From NCBI RefSeq assembly GCF_031432425.1, contig NZ_JAVKPH010000019.1:1-64000 (forward strand): a stretch of DNA of 64,000 bases. Direction: 5' to 3'. Of this stretch, positions 16,384 to 25,173 are shown in pieces. Made by a program: the position numbers and the translations under genes. Every line of letters starts with the position of its first letter. Positions within the stretch are counted from its first letter, which is position 1. A model generated the notes under the pieces. The model did no database searches and had not been told where the DNA came from. It was given only the letters and a program-made list of their open reading frames with translations. Source of the stretch: Ruixingdingia sedimenti (lineage in GTDB: Bacteria > Pseudomonadota > Alphaproteobacteria > Rhodobacterales > Rhodobacteraceae).

Positions 16384-16480
16384 GGAACATCCTTGCAGAA
16401 CCGGCGAAGCAGCATAGTCGCAGGCGGAGCGCATCTCCCGGCAGCCTGTCGTGATCCCCAACCGTTCTCTGGAGGTTTCC

Positions 16481-16897
16481 ATGACGCTGATCCTGCTCGC
16501 CATCTCGCTCACCATCGCGGCCTGCGTGATCGCCTGGAATCTCGCGATCTATGCCTTGCCCGTCATGGCAGCCATCACGGCCGCGCAATATGCCTGGGGC
16601 GCGGGCGCCGGGGTCGTGATGTCCGGCCTCATGGCCATCGGCGCCGCCGTGCTCTCGATCGCGCTTGTGATCGTGACTCTTGGCTTCGCGAAGAACCCGG
16701 CCCTGCGGCTCATTGCGCTCGCTCTCTTCTCCGTGCCCGCCGTCATCGCCGGCTATGCCCTTCTCTATGGCATCACCAAGAACGCCATCGACTCGGGGCT
16801 GGTTCTCAACCTGTTCGGCGGCATGGGCGGTCTCGTCATCGGCATCTCGGCCATCGTCAATCTGAACGCCCTCGGCGAGTCGGTGTTCTCGCGCTGA
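16481..16897 (+). CDS. Small inner-membrane protein, four predicted helices
   Basis: The 138-residue, very hydrophobic protein has about four membrane segments (residues 2-30, 38-70, 75-98, 105-130). The start at 16481 follows GGAGG with ideal spacing. The family is not recognised. It sits between the DUF2493 gene and a 700-base non-coding stretch. It might relate to surface exclusion or envelope changes; nothing in the sequence shows which. Confidence 0.7.
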   Translation: MTLILLAISLTIAACVIAWNLAIYALPVMAAITAAQYAWGAGAGVVMSGLMAIGAAVLSIALVIVTLGFAKNPALRLIALALFSVPAVIAGYALLYGITKNAIDSGLVLNLFGGMGGLVIGISAIVNLNALGESVFSR

Positions 16898-17602
16898 AAC
16901 TCCCGCCGCGATCCGCCACCTCCGAGTAAACCCGGCAGCTTGCGCTATAGGGCCTCGGTCGTTCCACCCAAGACGGAAAGTGAGTTCATCGCGGGCATGT
17001 CGCCGTCGCTCCCGGCCCGCTTCGCCCGGCTCTGGAAACGGTTCATCGGTGCGAACCCGCAGTTCTTTGCGGTCGATACCCCGCTGCATCGGTCCACCTC
17101 GCTTCGTAGGGCCTCCGAGAACACCTTCCTTGCCCCTTCACGATGCTGTGGGACCGAGCCTTTGGCCGATGAAGCAGGACGGTGTCATAGCGGGCATGAG
17201 AACCCGATAGCCTGTTCGATCACATCGCGGATGACAGGGCCTTCCGGCGGCGGACACGACGTTGACCGGCAAAGACGGTTGAACGAGTGCCATGCCGGTG
17301 GTCTCGGTTCGCAGGGGGCCTGCCTGGCCGCTGTCGCCAGCAAGGACGATGGTTCTGCTGTGCGTCCCCGATCTGCTTTCGAAAGCACCATCCCTCCGCC
17401 TGACTGATCCCCTAAGTCCGTTCGGCTTCCACCAGCAACCCCCGCGGCTCCCAGCCGTGTTGCCGCGCAAGCGCGGCTGCCCGCCCCACCTGGGGCCTTG
17501 GGGGCAAGCTGCAGCAAGGGCGGCAGTTGCAGGAGTCTTCCGACGGCCTTGGCCGGGTCTCGTCGGAGGGACGGTCCCTCCGAGGAGCAACGGAGACCTA
17601 CA
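16898..17602. other. Long intergenic region before ssb
   Basis: No convincing gene is present; open frames here lack ribosome-binding sites and have unnatural composition. Near its end is the palindromic GGAGGGAC-G-GTCCCTCC and a TCCGAC/GTCGGA stem, about 25-60 bases before the ssb ATG, probably part of the ssb leader. Confidence 0.5.
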
Positions 17603-18004
17603 ATGCAGAACATCGTCATCCTCGCCGGCAACATCGGCCAGGCCCCCGAAACCCGCACCACCCAGGGCGGCACCGGCATCACCCACTTCACCCTGGCCAC
17701 CTCGCGCCCCCGCTATTCGGAAGGCCGCGTCCTGCGCGACGAGAACGGCTATCGGGTCCAGGACACCGAATGGCACCGCATCACCTGCTTCAACGGCCTC
17801 GGCAAGACGGTCCAGCAGCATTGCGACAAGGGCATGAAGGTTCTGGTTCGCGGCCGCATCCACTACACGAAATGGACCGATGCCGCCGGGGTCGATCGCT
17901 ACGGCTGCGAGATCATCGCCGAGACGGTCGATTTCCTGAGCCGGGCGAAGCAGACCCAGAACGACGACGGCAAGTTCATCGACGACGATGACATTCCGTT
18001 CTGA
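17603..18004 (+). CDS. ssb: Single-stranded DNA-binding protein
   Basis: The 133-residue SSB has an OB fold (NIVILAGNIGQAPETR, GGTGITHFTLATSRP, DTEWHRITCFNGLGKTVQQHC, KGMKVLVRGRIHYTKW) and the acidic C-terminal tip DDDDIPF that recruits replication partners. It coats ssDNA arriving during conjugation and supports complementary-strand synthesis. An ATG-containing frame opens earlier at 17498, but the conserved MQN start and GGAG site favour 17603. A strong terminator follows. Confidence 0.95.
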   Translation: MQNIVILAGNIGQAPETRTTQGGTGITHFTLATSRPRYSEGRVLRDENGYRVQDTEWHRITCFNGLGKTVQQHCDKGMKVLVRGRIHYTKWTDAAGVDRYGCEIIAETVDFLSRAKQTQNDDGKFIDDDDIPF

Positions 18005-18018
18005 TCGGGAACCCGAGG

Positions 18019-18046
18019 CCCGGCGGCGCAAGCCGCCGGGTTTCCC
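18019..18046 (+). terminator. Intrinsic terminator after ssb
   Basis: CCCGGCGGC-GCAA-GCCGCCGGG is a perfect 9-bp stem with a GNRA loop, followed by TTTCCC, 14 bases after the ssb stop. Confidence 0.8.
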
Positions 18047-18176
18047 TCCTGCTTCACCGGATCGCGCCCGCCGCTTCTGGCAAGGTCCAGCGACCGAATC
18101 AGACGGGCATGGACGGGAGCGTCGTCTCTCTATCCTTGATAATTGCACCTGAATTTCGGCTGGTGCTCACAGCGAG

Positions 18177-18198
18177 AACGACTATTATAGCCGTAGTT
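18177..18198 (+). promoter_or_regulatory. Candidate operator over a -10 box
   Basis: AACGAC and GTAGTT flank TATTATAG as an imperfect 22-base dyad, 39 bases upstream of the XRE regulator. TATTAT could be its -10 element, so autorepression is plausible. Confidence 0.35.
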
Positions 18199-18236
18199 CT
18201 GGAGTGCGTGCATATCCCGGTGGGAGGTGATCATGT

Positions 18237-18488
18237 ATGATCACCGCTCGCCAATCACGGGCTGCGCGCGCGTTACTGGGATGGACACAGGAGACGCTCG
18301 CCGACAAGGCCCAAGTCGCATTGACCGCACTCAAACGCCTCGAATCCCAAAGCGGGCTCGAGGTGTTCGAGTCCACCCGTGACCAGGTGCGCCGCGCTCT
18401 CGAAGCGGCCGGGATCGTATTCCTGTCGACGGACAAGGGCGAGGGCGTGTTGCTGCAACACAATGGGGCCAACACCGACAAACGGTGA
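18237..18488 (+). CDS. XRE-family regulator, QseC-like
   Basis: The 83-residue protein is mostly one helix-turn-helix (ARALLGWTQETLADKAQVALTALKRLE, about residues 10-36). The start follows GGGAGGTGATC. Its position just ahead of a small DUF2285-like gene and an FseA-like activator matches the control region of ICEMlSymR7A, where the XRE protein QseC controls the antiactivator QseM. The function is inferred from that arrangement. In R7A qseC and qseM are divergent; here they run together. Confidence 0.75.
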   Translation: MITARQSRAARALLGWTQETLADKAQVALTALKRLESQSGLEVFESTRDQVRRALEAAGIVFLSTDKGEGVLLQHNGANTDKR

Positions 18489-18527
18489 AATAGCGGCCAG
18501 CGTGATGTCAGGTTCTCGTCAAAAGGA

Positions 18528-18860
18528 ATGGCTATCTTCCGCCGAAGATGGTTAACAAATACGTTACCCGAACGTGAGCGAATGATGGGCCGCGCGACAC
18601 AGACATATCTCGACACACCACCGTCCAGCCAGACGCTGACGTCTTATGATCGCGAGCACATGAAGCTCTACATGCGCCTTCTCGATGCCGAGCGTGATGG
18701 CGCCGATTGGCGCGAAGCTGTGCAGGTTCTCTTTGGCCTCGATCCAGAGTGCGATCCCGACCGCTGCCGCTCCATCCATGATACTCATCTCGCTCGCGCG
18801 CATTGGATGACCGAACACGGCTACCGCGAACTGGTCCGCGAAAGTCAGCGCAAGACCTGA
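18528..18860 (+). CDS. Small DUF2285-like protein, possible QseM-type antiactivator
   Basis: The product is 110 residues from 18528 (AAAAGGA precedes it), or 92 from the ATG at 18582. The conserved core is YDREHMKLYMRLLDAERDGADWREAVQVLFGLDPECDPDR, then HLARAHWMTEHGYREL. This is the small helical family annotated as DUF2285-like in alphaproteobacterial ICEs. In ICEMlSymR7A the small protein QseM binds and blocks the DUF2285 activator FseA. Its place directly before an FseA-like gene supports the same job here, but this is inference. Confidence 0.7.
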   Translation: MAIFRRRWLTNTLPERERMMGRATQTYLDTPPSSQTLTSYDREHMKLYMRLLDAERDGADWREAVQVLFGLDPECDPDRCRSIHDTHLARAHWMTEHGYRELVRESQRKT

Positions 18861-18972
18861 CCCGTGATGCGTGCCGCGCATCACCTGTTGACCAGCGCCT
18901 GACTTCCGAAACGCAACTCATGCGGGAATCTTGAGCCTTCCCTATTCGTTTGAGTGGATTCGGGAGGCCGCG

Positions 18973-19744
18973 ATGACCCCTGACGCATCGACCTGGCGTT
19001 CTTCGGCGCAATACGACCATCTGGATGAACTGACGGCATCCGATCTGGCCTGGGAATGGCTGCGCCGCAATGACGATTATGACGCAGATTTTGAAGCCTC
19101 GATTGCCGACCAAGGAGACCCCCAACCGCTGACCGAACGGATCCGGCAGCGCTGGGGGTTGCGATTTCCCGGTCGATCCGCTGGTCCCGCCGCCCGATGC
19201 GCCGGTCTTCTGGCTCCCAGCGGAGGACACAAGTGTGGTGGTGCTGACCGAAGTCCCTTTGGAACTTGGCGACAGCACTGACGGCGCTCCGCTGAACTGG
19301 CGCCTCGACTTCTCGGTCGAGAACGCTGGCGCAGAGTTCCACGTCCCGCTTGGCAATGGGCAGAAGCTCCAGATCTTCGACGGCGCCATTAAGGGGGACG
19401 CGATCGCGGTCGCCGTCGTCCCTCTCAGCCTCGCCGGTTTCGACCGGATCGAGGCCATTCAACGCTTCCTTTCCGCCCTGCATGGTCGCGCGATCCCGCC
19501 GGATACACGCATGACACGCCAGCAACGCGCGCGCCTCCGACGGATGCTGCGGGCCTTCGATGGCCATCGGGCTGGCGCCACGCAGCAGGAGATCGCGCGG
19601 GTTCTTCTGAACACCGGCCGGCTTGACCGGGACGAATGGCAAGCATCCTCGGCCCGTCATGCCATCAAGGCACTCCTGCGCGATGCCCGTGCAATGGTCG
19701 CCGGCGGTTATCGGAAACTCCTGCGTCATCGCCGCCCACGATAG
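18973..19744 (+). CDS. fseA: FseA-like activator, joined by a +1 frameshift
   Basis: The first frame (18973, after GGGAGG) encodes a DUF6499 domain: WRSSAQYDHLDELTASDLAWEWLRRN, reaching RQRWGLRFP at 19170, then drifts to a stop at 19281. The next frame continues seamlessly from 19169 as PVDPLVPPPDAPVFWLP, then a C-terminal DUF2285 domain (RRMLRAFDGHRAGATQQEIARVLL, about 19516-19740). One extra base, at TTT CCC GGT, separates them. In ICEMlSymR7A the excision activator FseA is made by exactly this kind of programmed +1 frameshift between msi172 and msi171. A recent mutation or sequencing error is the alternative. Confidence 0.75.
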
Positions 19745-19751
19745 TGCGGCT

Positions 19752-20062
19752 TTGCGTCGGCAACAGCCACTTCGCCGCGCCGGTCGCCGGCGCGCGGCAC
19801 TTCGGCGCGACGCTGCTCTACAAGATCAACTCCAGCACCAATGCGCGGATGCGCGGCTGGCTGGTGCTGAACGGCATAACGGAAATCCGCGGCTCGCGGG
19901 GGGAGTTTCCGGCGCGCGTGTCTCCGAGGCGACGGCGCTCTGGCTGCAGACCATGGCACCGCTTGCACAAGGCGACACCGTCGAGCTGCAGGGCAACTTT
20001 CGCGCGGCGGATGGATATTTCGCGGCCGACCATACGTCCTTCTGGGGCAGCAAGGTCGGTTG
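19752..20062 (+). pseudogene. Remnant of a jelly-roll or phage-tail-like gene
   Basis: The peptide FAAPVAGARHFGATLLYKIN...RMRGWLVLNGITEIRG is in one frame, and VSEATALWLQTMAPLAQGDTVELQG...TSFWGSKVG in another, shifted near 19910. The two halves together resemble the C-terminal beta-sandwich of phage tail or exopolymer-associated proteins (FWG.K.G ending). It lacks a start and is frameshifted. It marks the left edge of the first cargo block. Confidence 0.5.
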
Positions 20063-20082
20063 AGCGGCGAAAGGAGGATCGC

Positions 20083-20314
20083 AATGACAACGGGCGGCGT
20101 GATGATCCTATTCGTTACCACTCCACCAAATGGCAGTTCCGTCTGGGTACAGGGTGGTGGATGTAGTGCCGGGCACAGTCTTTCAACAGGAGATCATCGC
20201 CGATCTGCCCGCCGCGACGCAGTTCCTGTCGTCCGCCCCTACCTCAACACCGGCACGACGGCTGCTGCCGTCACCTACGACTGCGCCGGGGTCTACCTTG
20301 AGACGGATTACTGA
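20083..20314 (+). pseudogene. Second degraded gene remnant
   Basis: An ATG preceded by GGAGG opens a frame that fails, while DVVPGTVFQQEIIADLPAATQFLSSA and RPYLNTGTTAAAVTYDCAGVYLETDY lie in different frames. The pieces read like a small protein that followed the previous remnant. I cannot name it. Confidence 0.4.
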
Positions 20315-20403
20315 TCGCAGTTCGAAGATCAGGATCTGCTTTAGCCGTGAAAAGGTAGTAGACGTCACCCACGCCATGCAGCGCTAGGTCATTCAATGTT
20401 GAT

Positions 20404-21171
20404 TTACCCTCGGCTCCTCAGCCGGGAGCGCCCGCCATCAACCCCCAAGACCTGTCCTGAAATCCAGCCAGACCGGGCTGAGATGAGAAATGCGGCGATT
20501 TCAGCAAGATCGTCAGGACGGCCAAGCCGTTGCAGCGCATGCAGTTGCGCAATACCAGCTGCCATCCGTGCATCGGCGGTCAGGGGTTCGGCCAGCGGAG
20601 TTTCGGTCAGAGAGGGCGCAATCGCGTTCACCCTGATGTGCGGCGCCAACTCGGCTGCCAAGGCGCGCGTCAGGCCCTCGACCGCGCCTTTAGCCATCGA
20701 GATGGACGCGTGATTGGCAAAACCCTGCCCGACCGCGACCGACGAAAACAGCACAACCGACGCCCCGCCCTCTGCCGCCTTCAGGGCAGGCAAGGCCGCC
20801 TGTACCGCCAGCGCCGCTCCTAGGGCGTTGAGATGGAAGTCATCAGCCATTGCCCGCGCCGACAAGTGCGCGAGCTGCCGCAGGGTGATGCTGCCCACCG
20901 CATAGACCAGCCCCGACAGCGGGTGATCAATCTCGGCGCTGACGCGTGCGAAGCTTGTCTCGTCCATAACATCGGCGACGGTATAGCTCGCGCCAATTTC
21001 GGCGGCGACGGCAGCAAGGCGGCTCTCGCTTCGGCCGGTCAGATGCACATTGTGACCTGCGGCGACAAGCAGCCGCGCCAACGCAGCGCCCGTCGCGCCC
21101 GAGCCACCATAGATCAAAACCTTGGTAATCCCGTTCCCCCTTGCGTGATGGTTGTTCGGATTACGCGCCAT
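20404..21171 (-). CDS. Short-chain dehydrogenase/reductase
   Basis: The roughly 255-residue SDR has the cofactor motif GGSGATGAALARLL, the LVYAVGSITL strand, FSSVAVGQGFANHASISMAKG in place of a full Ser-Tyr-Lys set (the usual Tyr appears to be replaced by the histidine of NHAS) and a standard RVNAIAPSLTETPLAEPL C-terminal part. The missing tyrosine suggests altered catalysis. It is transcribed away from the fasciclin gene. Upstream is CGATCT-N18-TAATCC, a weak RpoE-like match that would move the start downstream of 21171, so the start is uncertain. Confidence 0.75.
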   Translation of the reverse strand: MARNPNNHHARGNGITKVLIYGGSGATGAALARLLVAAGHNVHLTGRSESRLAAVAAEIGASYTVADVMDETSFARVSAEIDHPLSGLVYAVGSITLRQLAHLSARAMADDFHLNALGAALAVQAALPALKAAEGGASVVLFSSVAVGQGFANHASISMAKGAVEGLTRALAAELAPHIRVNAIAPSLTETPLAEPLTADARMAAGIAQLHALQRLGRPDDLAEIAAFLISARSGWISGQVLGVDGGRSRLRSRG

Positions 21172-21207
21172 CCGCGCGCGCAGATCGAATTTTCCTGACG
21201 ACAAGTT

Positions 21208-21237
21208 TGATCTGGCTGGGGGCGACCTGCGTAAAGA
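21208..21237 (+). promoter_or_regulatory. RpoE-type promoter for the fasciclin gene
   Basis: TGATCT (21208-21213), 18 bases, then TAAAGA (21232-21237), 63 bases before the ATG. The pattern and spacing equal those of three other promoters in this block and match the Rhodobacter RpoE consensus (TGATC.. / TAA..). Confidence 0.7.
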
Positions 21238-21300
21238 ACATCGAGGGCTCGAAACGAGGCCCTTTGCGAAAAGCACTGCTTGACACAAAGGAGAACCGGA

Positions 21301-21786
21301 ATGCTGCGCAAATTTCTGATGGCGACTGCGACGACGGCCATGCTGGCGGGTGCCGCCATGGCGCAAGATGCCACGTCGGACATTGTCGATACGGCCGTTG
21401 CAGCGGGCGATTTCACGACGCTGGTTGCGGCGGTGCAGGCGGCCGGGCTGGTGGACACGCTGAAAGGTGAAGGCCCGTTCACCGTCTTCGCGCCCACCGA
21501 TGCTGCCTTTGCGGCTCTTCCCGAGGGCACGGTCGATACGCTGTTGATGCCCGAAAACAGGGATCAGCTCGTGTCGATCCTGACGTATCATGTGGTTCCC
21601 GGTGCCGTGATGTCCTCGGACCTGACCGAGGGGATGACGGCAGCTACCGTCCAGGGCGGCGACGTGACTTTCACGCTCGATGGCGGTGCCAAGGTCAATG
21701 ACGCGAATATCACCGCGGCGGATATCGCGGCCTCGAACGGGGTGATCCATGTCATCGACACGGTCATCATGCCGCCCGCCAACTGA
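21301..21786 (+). CDS. Secreted fasciclin (FAS1) domain protein
   Basis: The 161-residue protein has a cleavable signal peptide ([21 protein letters not shown], then QDA) and one FAS1 domain: the first conserved block is [17 protein letters not shown], the second [13 protein letters not shown] and the last [16 protein letters not shown]1 proteins act in the periplasm or at the surface in adhesion. The gene starts after AAGGAGAACCGGA and has its own RpoE-type promoter, so it is probably induced by singlet oxygen. Confidence 0.9.
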   Translation: MLRKFLMATATTAMLAGAAMAQDATSDIVDTAVAAGDFTTLVAAVQAAGLVDTLKGEGPFTVFAPTDAAFAALPEGTVDTLLMPENRDQLVSILTYHVVPGAVMSSDLTEGMTAATVQGGDVTFTLDGGAKVNDANITAADIAASNGVIHVIDTVIMPPAN

Positions 21787-21823
21787 GGCAAATGGCACTG
21801 TTGGTCGTGCATGAACCAGATGA

Positions 21824-21848
21824 CCCCGGCCATTGCGGCCGGGGTTTT
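21824..21848. terminator. Bidirectional terminator
   Basis: CCCCGGCC-ATTGC-GGCCGGGG is a perfect 8-bp stem followed by TTTT. It lies between the convergent ends of the fasciclin gene and the minus-strand operon. Confidence 0.8.
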
Positions 21849-21860
21849 GATTTATACGGA

Positions 21861-22571
21861 TCAGCGAAGGCTGGATCCGGGGATGAAGCGATCGAACAGC
21901 GCAAGCATCAGGATCCCCGCGCCGCAAATCGTGGCGATGAGCCAGTCGCCCGCGCCCACGTTCGCAACGATCACGCCGAACAGCGCCCAGATCACCCCGG
22001 CGCGATAGGTCCAGAGGCGCGGGCGGGCGGATGCGACCGCAACAGCCGCAATCAGGACGCAAATGATCAGTGCGATGGCGGCTGTACGCGGCGACAGGAT
22101 GCCGTATCCGGTCGCCACCACCGAAACGGCCACGCCCGTTGCGGCCGTTAGCCAGCCGGCATAGAGACCGACCGGCGCCCATTCGCGCCAGCTGTCACCG
22201 GCACGCAACATCGCAATGATGGCCGCAGCCGCCATTACAAGGATCATCACCGTGGCGATCGGTGGGGACCGCATGGCTGCCTCGATCCAGAAGACGCCGA
22301 TGAACAGGCTGATGCCAAGGGGACTGGCGGCGCGGGGCCATTGCGGCATGGTTGCCGGGCGCCATAGAGCCCATGCGGCGGCGAGGATCAGTCCCAGATA
22401 GATCAATCCCCAGATGGAAAATGCCCATCCGACCGGCTGGGCGGGCCAGCGGTCTGCCTGCACGGGGAAGCTTTCGCGGTAGAAACCACCGAAGCCGTTC
22501 GACAGGAAGGGCGAAACGGCAAAGGCCACAGCCAGCAGAAGGACGGCAATCCTTGCGACGCGATCAGTCAT
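21861..22571 (-). CDS. TspO/MBR-like membrane protein
   Basis: The 236-residue protein has about seven membrane segments and several tryptophans, including QPVGWAFSIWGLIYLGLILAAAW near residue 46, close to the TspO signature. TspO-related proteins bind tetrapyrroles and affect responses to light and oxygen. The start at 22571 lies one base after the photolyase stop, making it the last gene of the five-gene minus-strand operon. Longer upstream frames are not genes. Confidence 0.7.
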   Translation of the reverse strand: MTDRVARIAVLLLAVAFAVSPFLSNGFGGFYRESFPVQADRWPAQPVGWAFSIWGLIYLGLILAAAWALWRPATMPQWPRAASPLGISLFIGVFWIEAAMRSPPIATVMILVMAAAAIIAMLRAGDSWREWAPVGLYAGWLTAATGVAVSVVATGYGILSPRTAAIALIICVLIAAVAVASARPRLWTYRAGVIWALFGVIVANVGAGDWLIATICGAGILMLALFDRFIPGSSLR

Positions 22572-22572
22572 G

Positions 22573-24006
22573 TCAGGTCTCCGATGTGTTGGCGCGGAAA
22601 TGTGCCAGTGCCGCCAACGCGGCCTTACGCCCCTCCGCCAGCATGGCAGAGGGGCCCGCGCGCCATGGTCCGGTATGCCAGTCGCGCGGGGTGCTTTCGA
22701 TCCATGCCACAGCCTCGGGGCCGGCGGCACGGTCGAACCCGGCAAGCCAGCGCCGACGATAGTCGCCACGAGGGTCATATTGCTCCGCCTGCCTTTCGGG
22801 GTTGAAGATGCGGAAATATGGCGCGGCATCGGGGCCGCAGCCCGCCACCCATTGCCAGTTCATCGCATTGGACGCCGGATCCCAGTCGGTCAGGCAATCG
22901 GCGAAATGTGCCAGTCCCGCCCGCCAGTCGATGAGCAGATGCTTGGTCAGCCAGCTTGCGACCACCATGCGCACGCGGTTGTGCATCTGTCCGGTCAACC
23001 ACATCTCGCGCAGCCCGGCATCGACCAGCGCCACTCCGGTTTCAGCCCGCTGCCAGCGGATCAGGCTTGCGCCGTCCTTTTGCCAAGGAAAGCCCTCCCA
23101 TTCGGAACGCCAGCAGGCGACCGGCATTTCCGGGAAGCCGATCAGCAGGTGCCAGGAAAATTCGCGCCAAAGCACCTCGGACAGAAATTTGTCGATGCCG
23201 GCAGCATGTTCTGGCGATATCTCCGCCCTGAGCATGGCCCTTGCCCAGATCGTTCGAGGGCTGATCTCGCCTACCGCCAGATGATCGGACAGGCGCGAGG
23301 TCGCGTCGAGATCGGGGCGATCCCGCTCGCGGGGATAAGCGCAGGCGCGGTCGAGAAAATCATCCAGCCCGGCAAGCGCGGCCTCTTCGCCCGCAGGCGC
23401 GGCAAATCGCTCCAGCGCGGCGCGGCCGCGGTGCAGGTCCGGCGCCAGATCGAGGGTGCTCAGGTCAAGCCCGCCGAGCGGTTCCGTGCAGGGTTCAATG
23501 CCCGGCGGGGCATCGGCGGCGGGCCGGTCGGGGCCGCGCTGCCGTACCGCCCGCGCAAAGGGGGAATAGACGCGGTAAGCCCCGCCATTTCCGCTGCGGA
23601 CCGCGCCGGGATGGACGAGAAGATGCCCCGGATGCAGGATCAGCCCGGCGCCCAGGGGCCGCAGCGCCGCGCGCATACGGTCTTGCAGCGCCTGCATTTC
23701 CACCGTGGGCCAGTCCGACTGGTGCAGCTGACGCACGCTCAGCCGCTTCATCAGCGCCGGCAGGATTTCATGCGCCTCGCCGCGCAGCACGACGATGCCC
23801 TTTCCGCCGGTGCGGACCCGAAGTGCCGCATCAAAGATGCGGAGTGCGCGCTCAAGCCGCCAGCGGCTGGCCGCGCCCTGCGCCATGGTCAGCCGGTCGA
23901 TGAAAAACACCGTCAGCAGCGGCCCGTCGGCAATAGCCGCCAGAAGCGCGGGGTTATCGCGCAGCCTGAAATCGCGGGTCAGCCAAAGAATGCCCGGCGC
24001 CGTCAT
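22573..24006 (-). CDS. phrB: Deoxyribodipyrimidine photolyase
   Basis: The 477-residue class I photolyase repairs cyclobutane pyrimidine dimers using FAD and visible light. The N-terminal antenna domain opens with ILWLTRDFRLRDNPAL. The FAD domain shows TSRLSDHLAVGEISPR, EFSWHLL, TGQMHNRVRM and SNAMNWQWVAGCG followed by PYFRIFNP. It abuts the stop of the methyltransferase gene with no gap. Photolyase (phrA) is a classic RpoE target in Rhodobacter sphaeroides. Confidence 0.95.
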   Translation of the reverse strand: MTAPGILWLTRDFRLRDNPALLAAIADGPLLTVFFIDRLTMAQGAASRWRLERALRIFDAALRVRTGGKGIVVLRGEAHEILPALMKRLSVRQLHQSDWPTVEMQALQDRMRAALRPLGAGLILHPGHLLVHPGAVRSGNGGAYRVYSPFARAVRQRGPDRPAADAPPGIEPCTEPLGGLDLSTLDLAPDLHRGRAALERFAAPAGEEAALAGLDDFLDRACAYPRERDRPDLDATSRLSDHLAVGEISPRTIWARAMLRAEISPEHAAGIDKFLSEVLWREFSWHLLIGFPEMPVACWRSEWEGFPWQKDGASLIRWQRAETGVALVDAGLREMWLTGQMHNRVRMVVASWLTKHLLIDWRAGLAHFADCLTDWDPASNAMNWQWVAGCGPDAAPYFRIFNPERQAEQYDPRGDYRRRWLAGFDRAAGPEAVAWIESTPRDWHTGPWRAGPSAMLAEGRKAALAALAHFRANTSET

Positions 24007-25173
24007 TCAAGCCGCCTCATCCGCGTGACCAAGCGTCACCTGCACCACATCGCAGCGCGCGGTGGCGAAGGCAGCGGCGCAGCCCTCCAAATAGAACTGC
24101 CATCCGCGAAGGAAGGTGTCATCATAACCCAGCCGCTGGATACGGGGGCGCTGCTGCATCATCGTCTCGCACCAGATTCGGCATGTGCGGGCATAGTCCT
24201 GGCCAAAAGCGTGGCTGTCACGCACGCGCAGCCCGACTTTTGCCGCCTCATGGGCGATAATGGCGGAACAGGGCAGCATGCCGCCGGGAAACACATGCTG
24301 ACGGATGAAGTCGGAGCGGCGGCGATAGACGGAAAACTCGGCATCCGGGACAGTGATAGCCTGCAAGACTGCCCGTCCACCCTGCGCCAGTCGCGTCTTG
24401 AGGGCGGCGAAATACGTTGGCCAATAGCGTTCGCCCACCGCCTCGATCATCTCGATCGACACGATGTTGTCAAACTGGCCCGTCACCTGACGGTAGTCCT
24501 GAAGCCGCACCTCGGCACGGCCATCCAGCCGGGCGTCGGCATAGCCCTTTTGCGAAGGAGAAAGCGTGATCGCGGTCACGTTGTGACCCCGCCCGGCTGC
24601 AGCTTCGGCGAACCCGCCCCAGCCGCAGCCGATTTCCAGCAGGCTTTCGCCCGGTGCCAGTTGGGACAGAATCCGCCGGTTCTTGCGCGCCTGCGCGCGG
24701 TGCAGATCATCGCCTTCGCCAAACAGTGCAGAGGAATAGGTCATGCCGGGGTCGAGCCAGAGCTGATAGAACTCGTTGCCGACATCGTAATGGGCGCGAA
24801 TGTTGCGCCACGAGCCGCGAAGGCTGTTCAGCCGCACCAGCCGGTCAACCAGCCGCATCCGCATGGCCTGAAACCGCCCCGGCTCTCCCCACGCAGTCCG
24901 AAGGCCAAGGTTGCGCAGGGCCAGCGACAGGGTGTCCTCCAGTGTCTCGCTGTGCCAGTCGCCTGCGATCCAACCTTCGCCCAGCCCCACATCTCCGCGC
25001 AGCGCCAGACGCGGCAGCAGCCGCCAGTTGCGGATCTGCAAGTCGGCCTCGGGGCCGGCGGTGCCAAATCGGTGGCGCGTGCCCTCGGGCGTGGTCAGGG
25101 TCACGATGCCGTCGCCGATCTCTTCGAGGGCCGAAAGAAAGCGGGTTTTCAGGGAGTGTGTCTCAAGGCTCAT
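24007..25173 (-). CDS. Cyclopropane-fatty-acid-synthase-like methyltransferase
   Basis: The 388-residue SAM-dependent lipid methyltransferase has ESLLEIGCGWGGFAEAAA (SAM loop), an ITLSPSQKGYADARL strand and FDNIVSIEMIEAVGERYWPTYF. It methylates double bonds of membrane fatty acids. In R. sphaeroides an RpoE-controlled relative helps make furan fatty acids that quench singlet oxygen; the same role here is inference. The start at 25173 overlaps the DUF1365 stop as ATGA. Confidence 0.9.
   Translation of the reverse strand: MSLETHSLKTRFLSALEEIGDGIVTLTTPEGTRHRFGTAGPEADLQIRNWRLLPRLALRGDVGLGEGWIAGDWHSETLEDTLSLALRNLGLRTAWGEPGRFQAMRMRLVDRLVRLNSLRGSWRNIRAHYDVGNEFYQLWLDPGMTYSSALFGEGDDLHRAQARKNRRILSQLAPGESLLEIGCGWGGFAEAAAGRGHNVTAITLSPSQKGYADARLDGRAEVRLQDYRQVTGQFDNIVSIEMIEAVGERYWPTYFAALKTRLAQGGRAVLQAITVPDAEFSVYRRRSDFIRQHVFPGGMLPCSAIIAHEAAKVGLRVRDSHAFGQDYARTCRIWCETMMQQRPRIQRLGYDDTFLRGWQFYLEGCAAAFATARCDVVQVTLGHADEAA

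Noticed and set aside
16940..17407. Possible 155-residue gene before ssb
   Set aside because: No ribosome-binding site, no family resemblance and irregular composition; treated as intergenic.
20404..22182. A single 592-residue SDR fusion on the minus strand
   Set aside because: The extra N-terminal part runs antisense through the fasciclin gene; the SDR begins near 21171.
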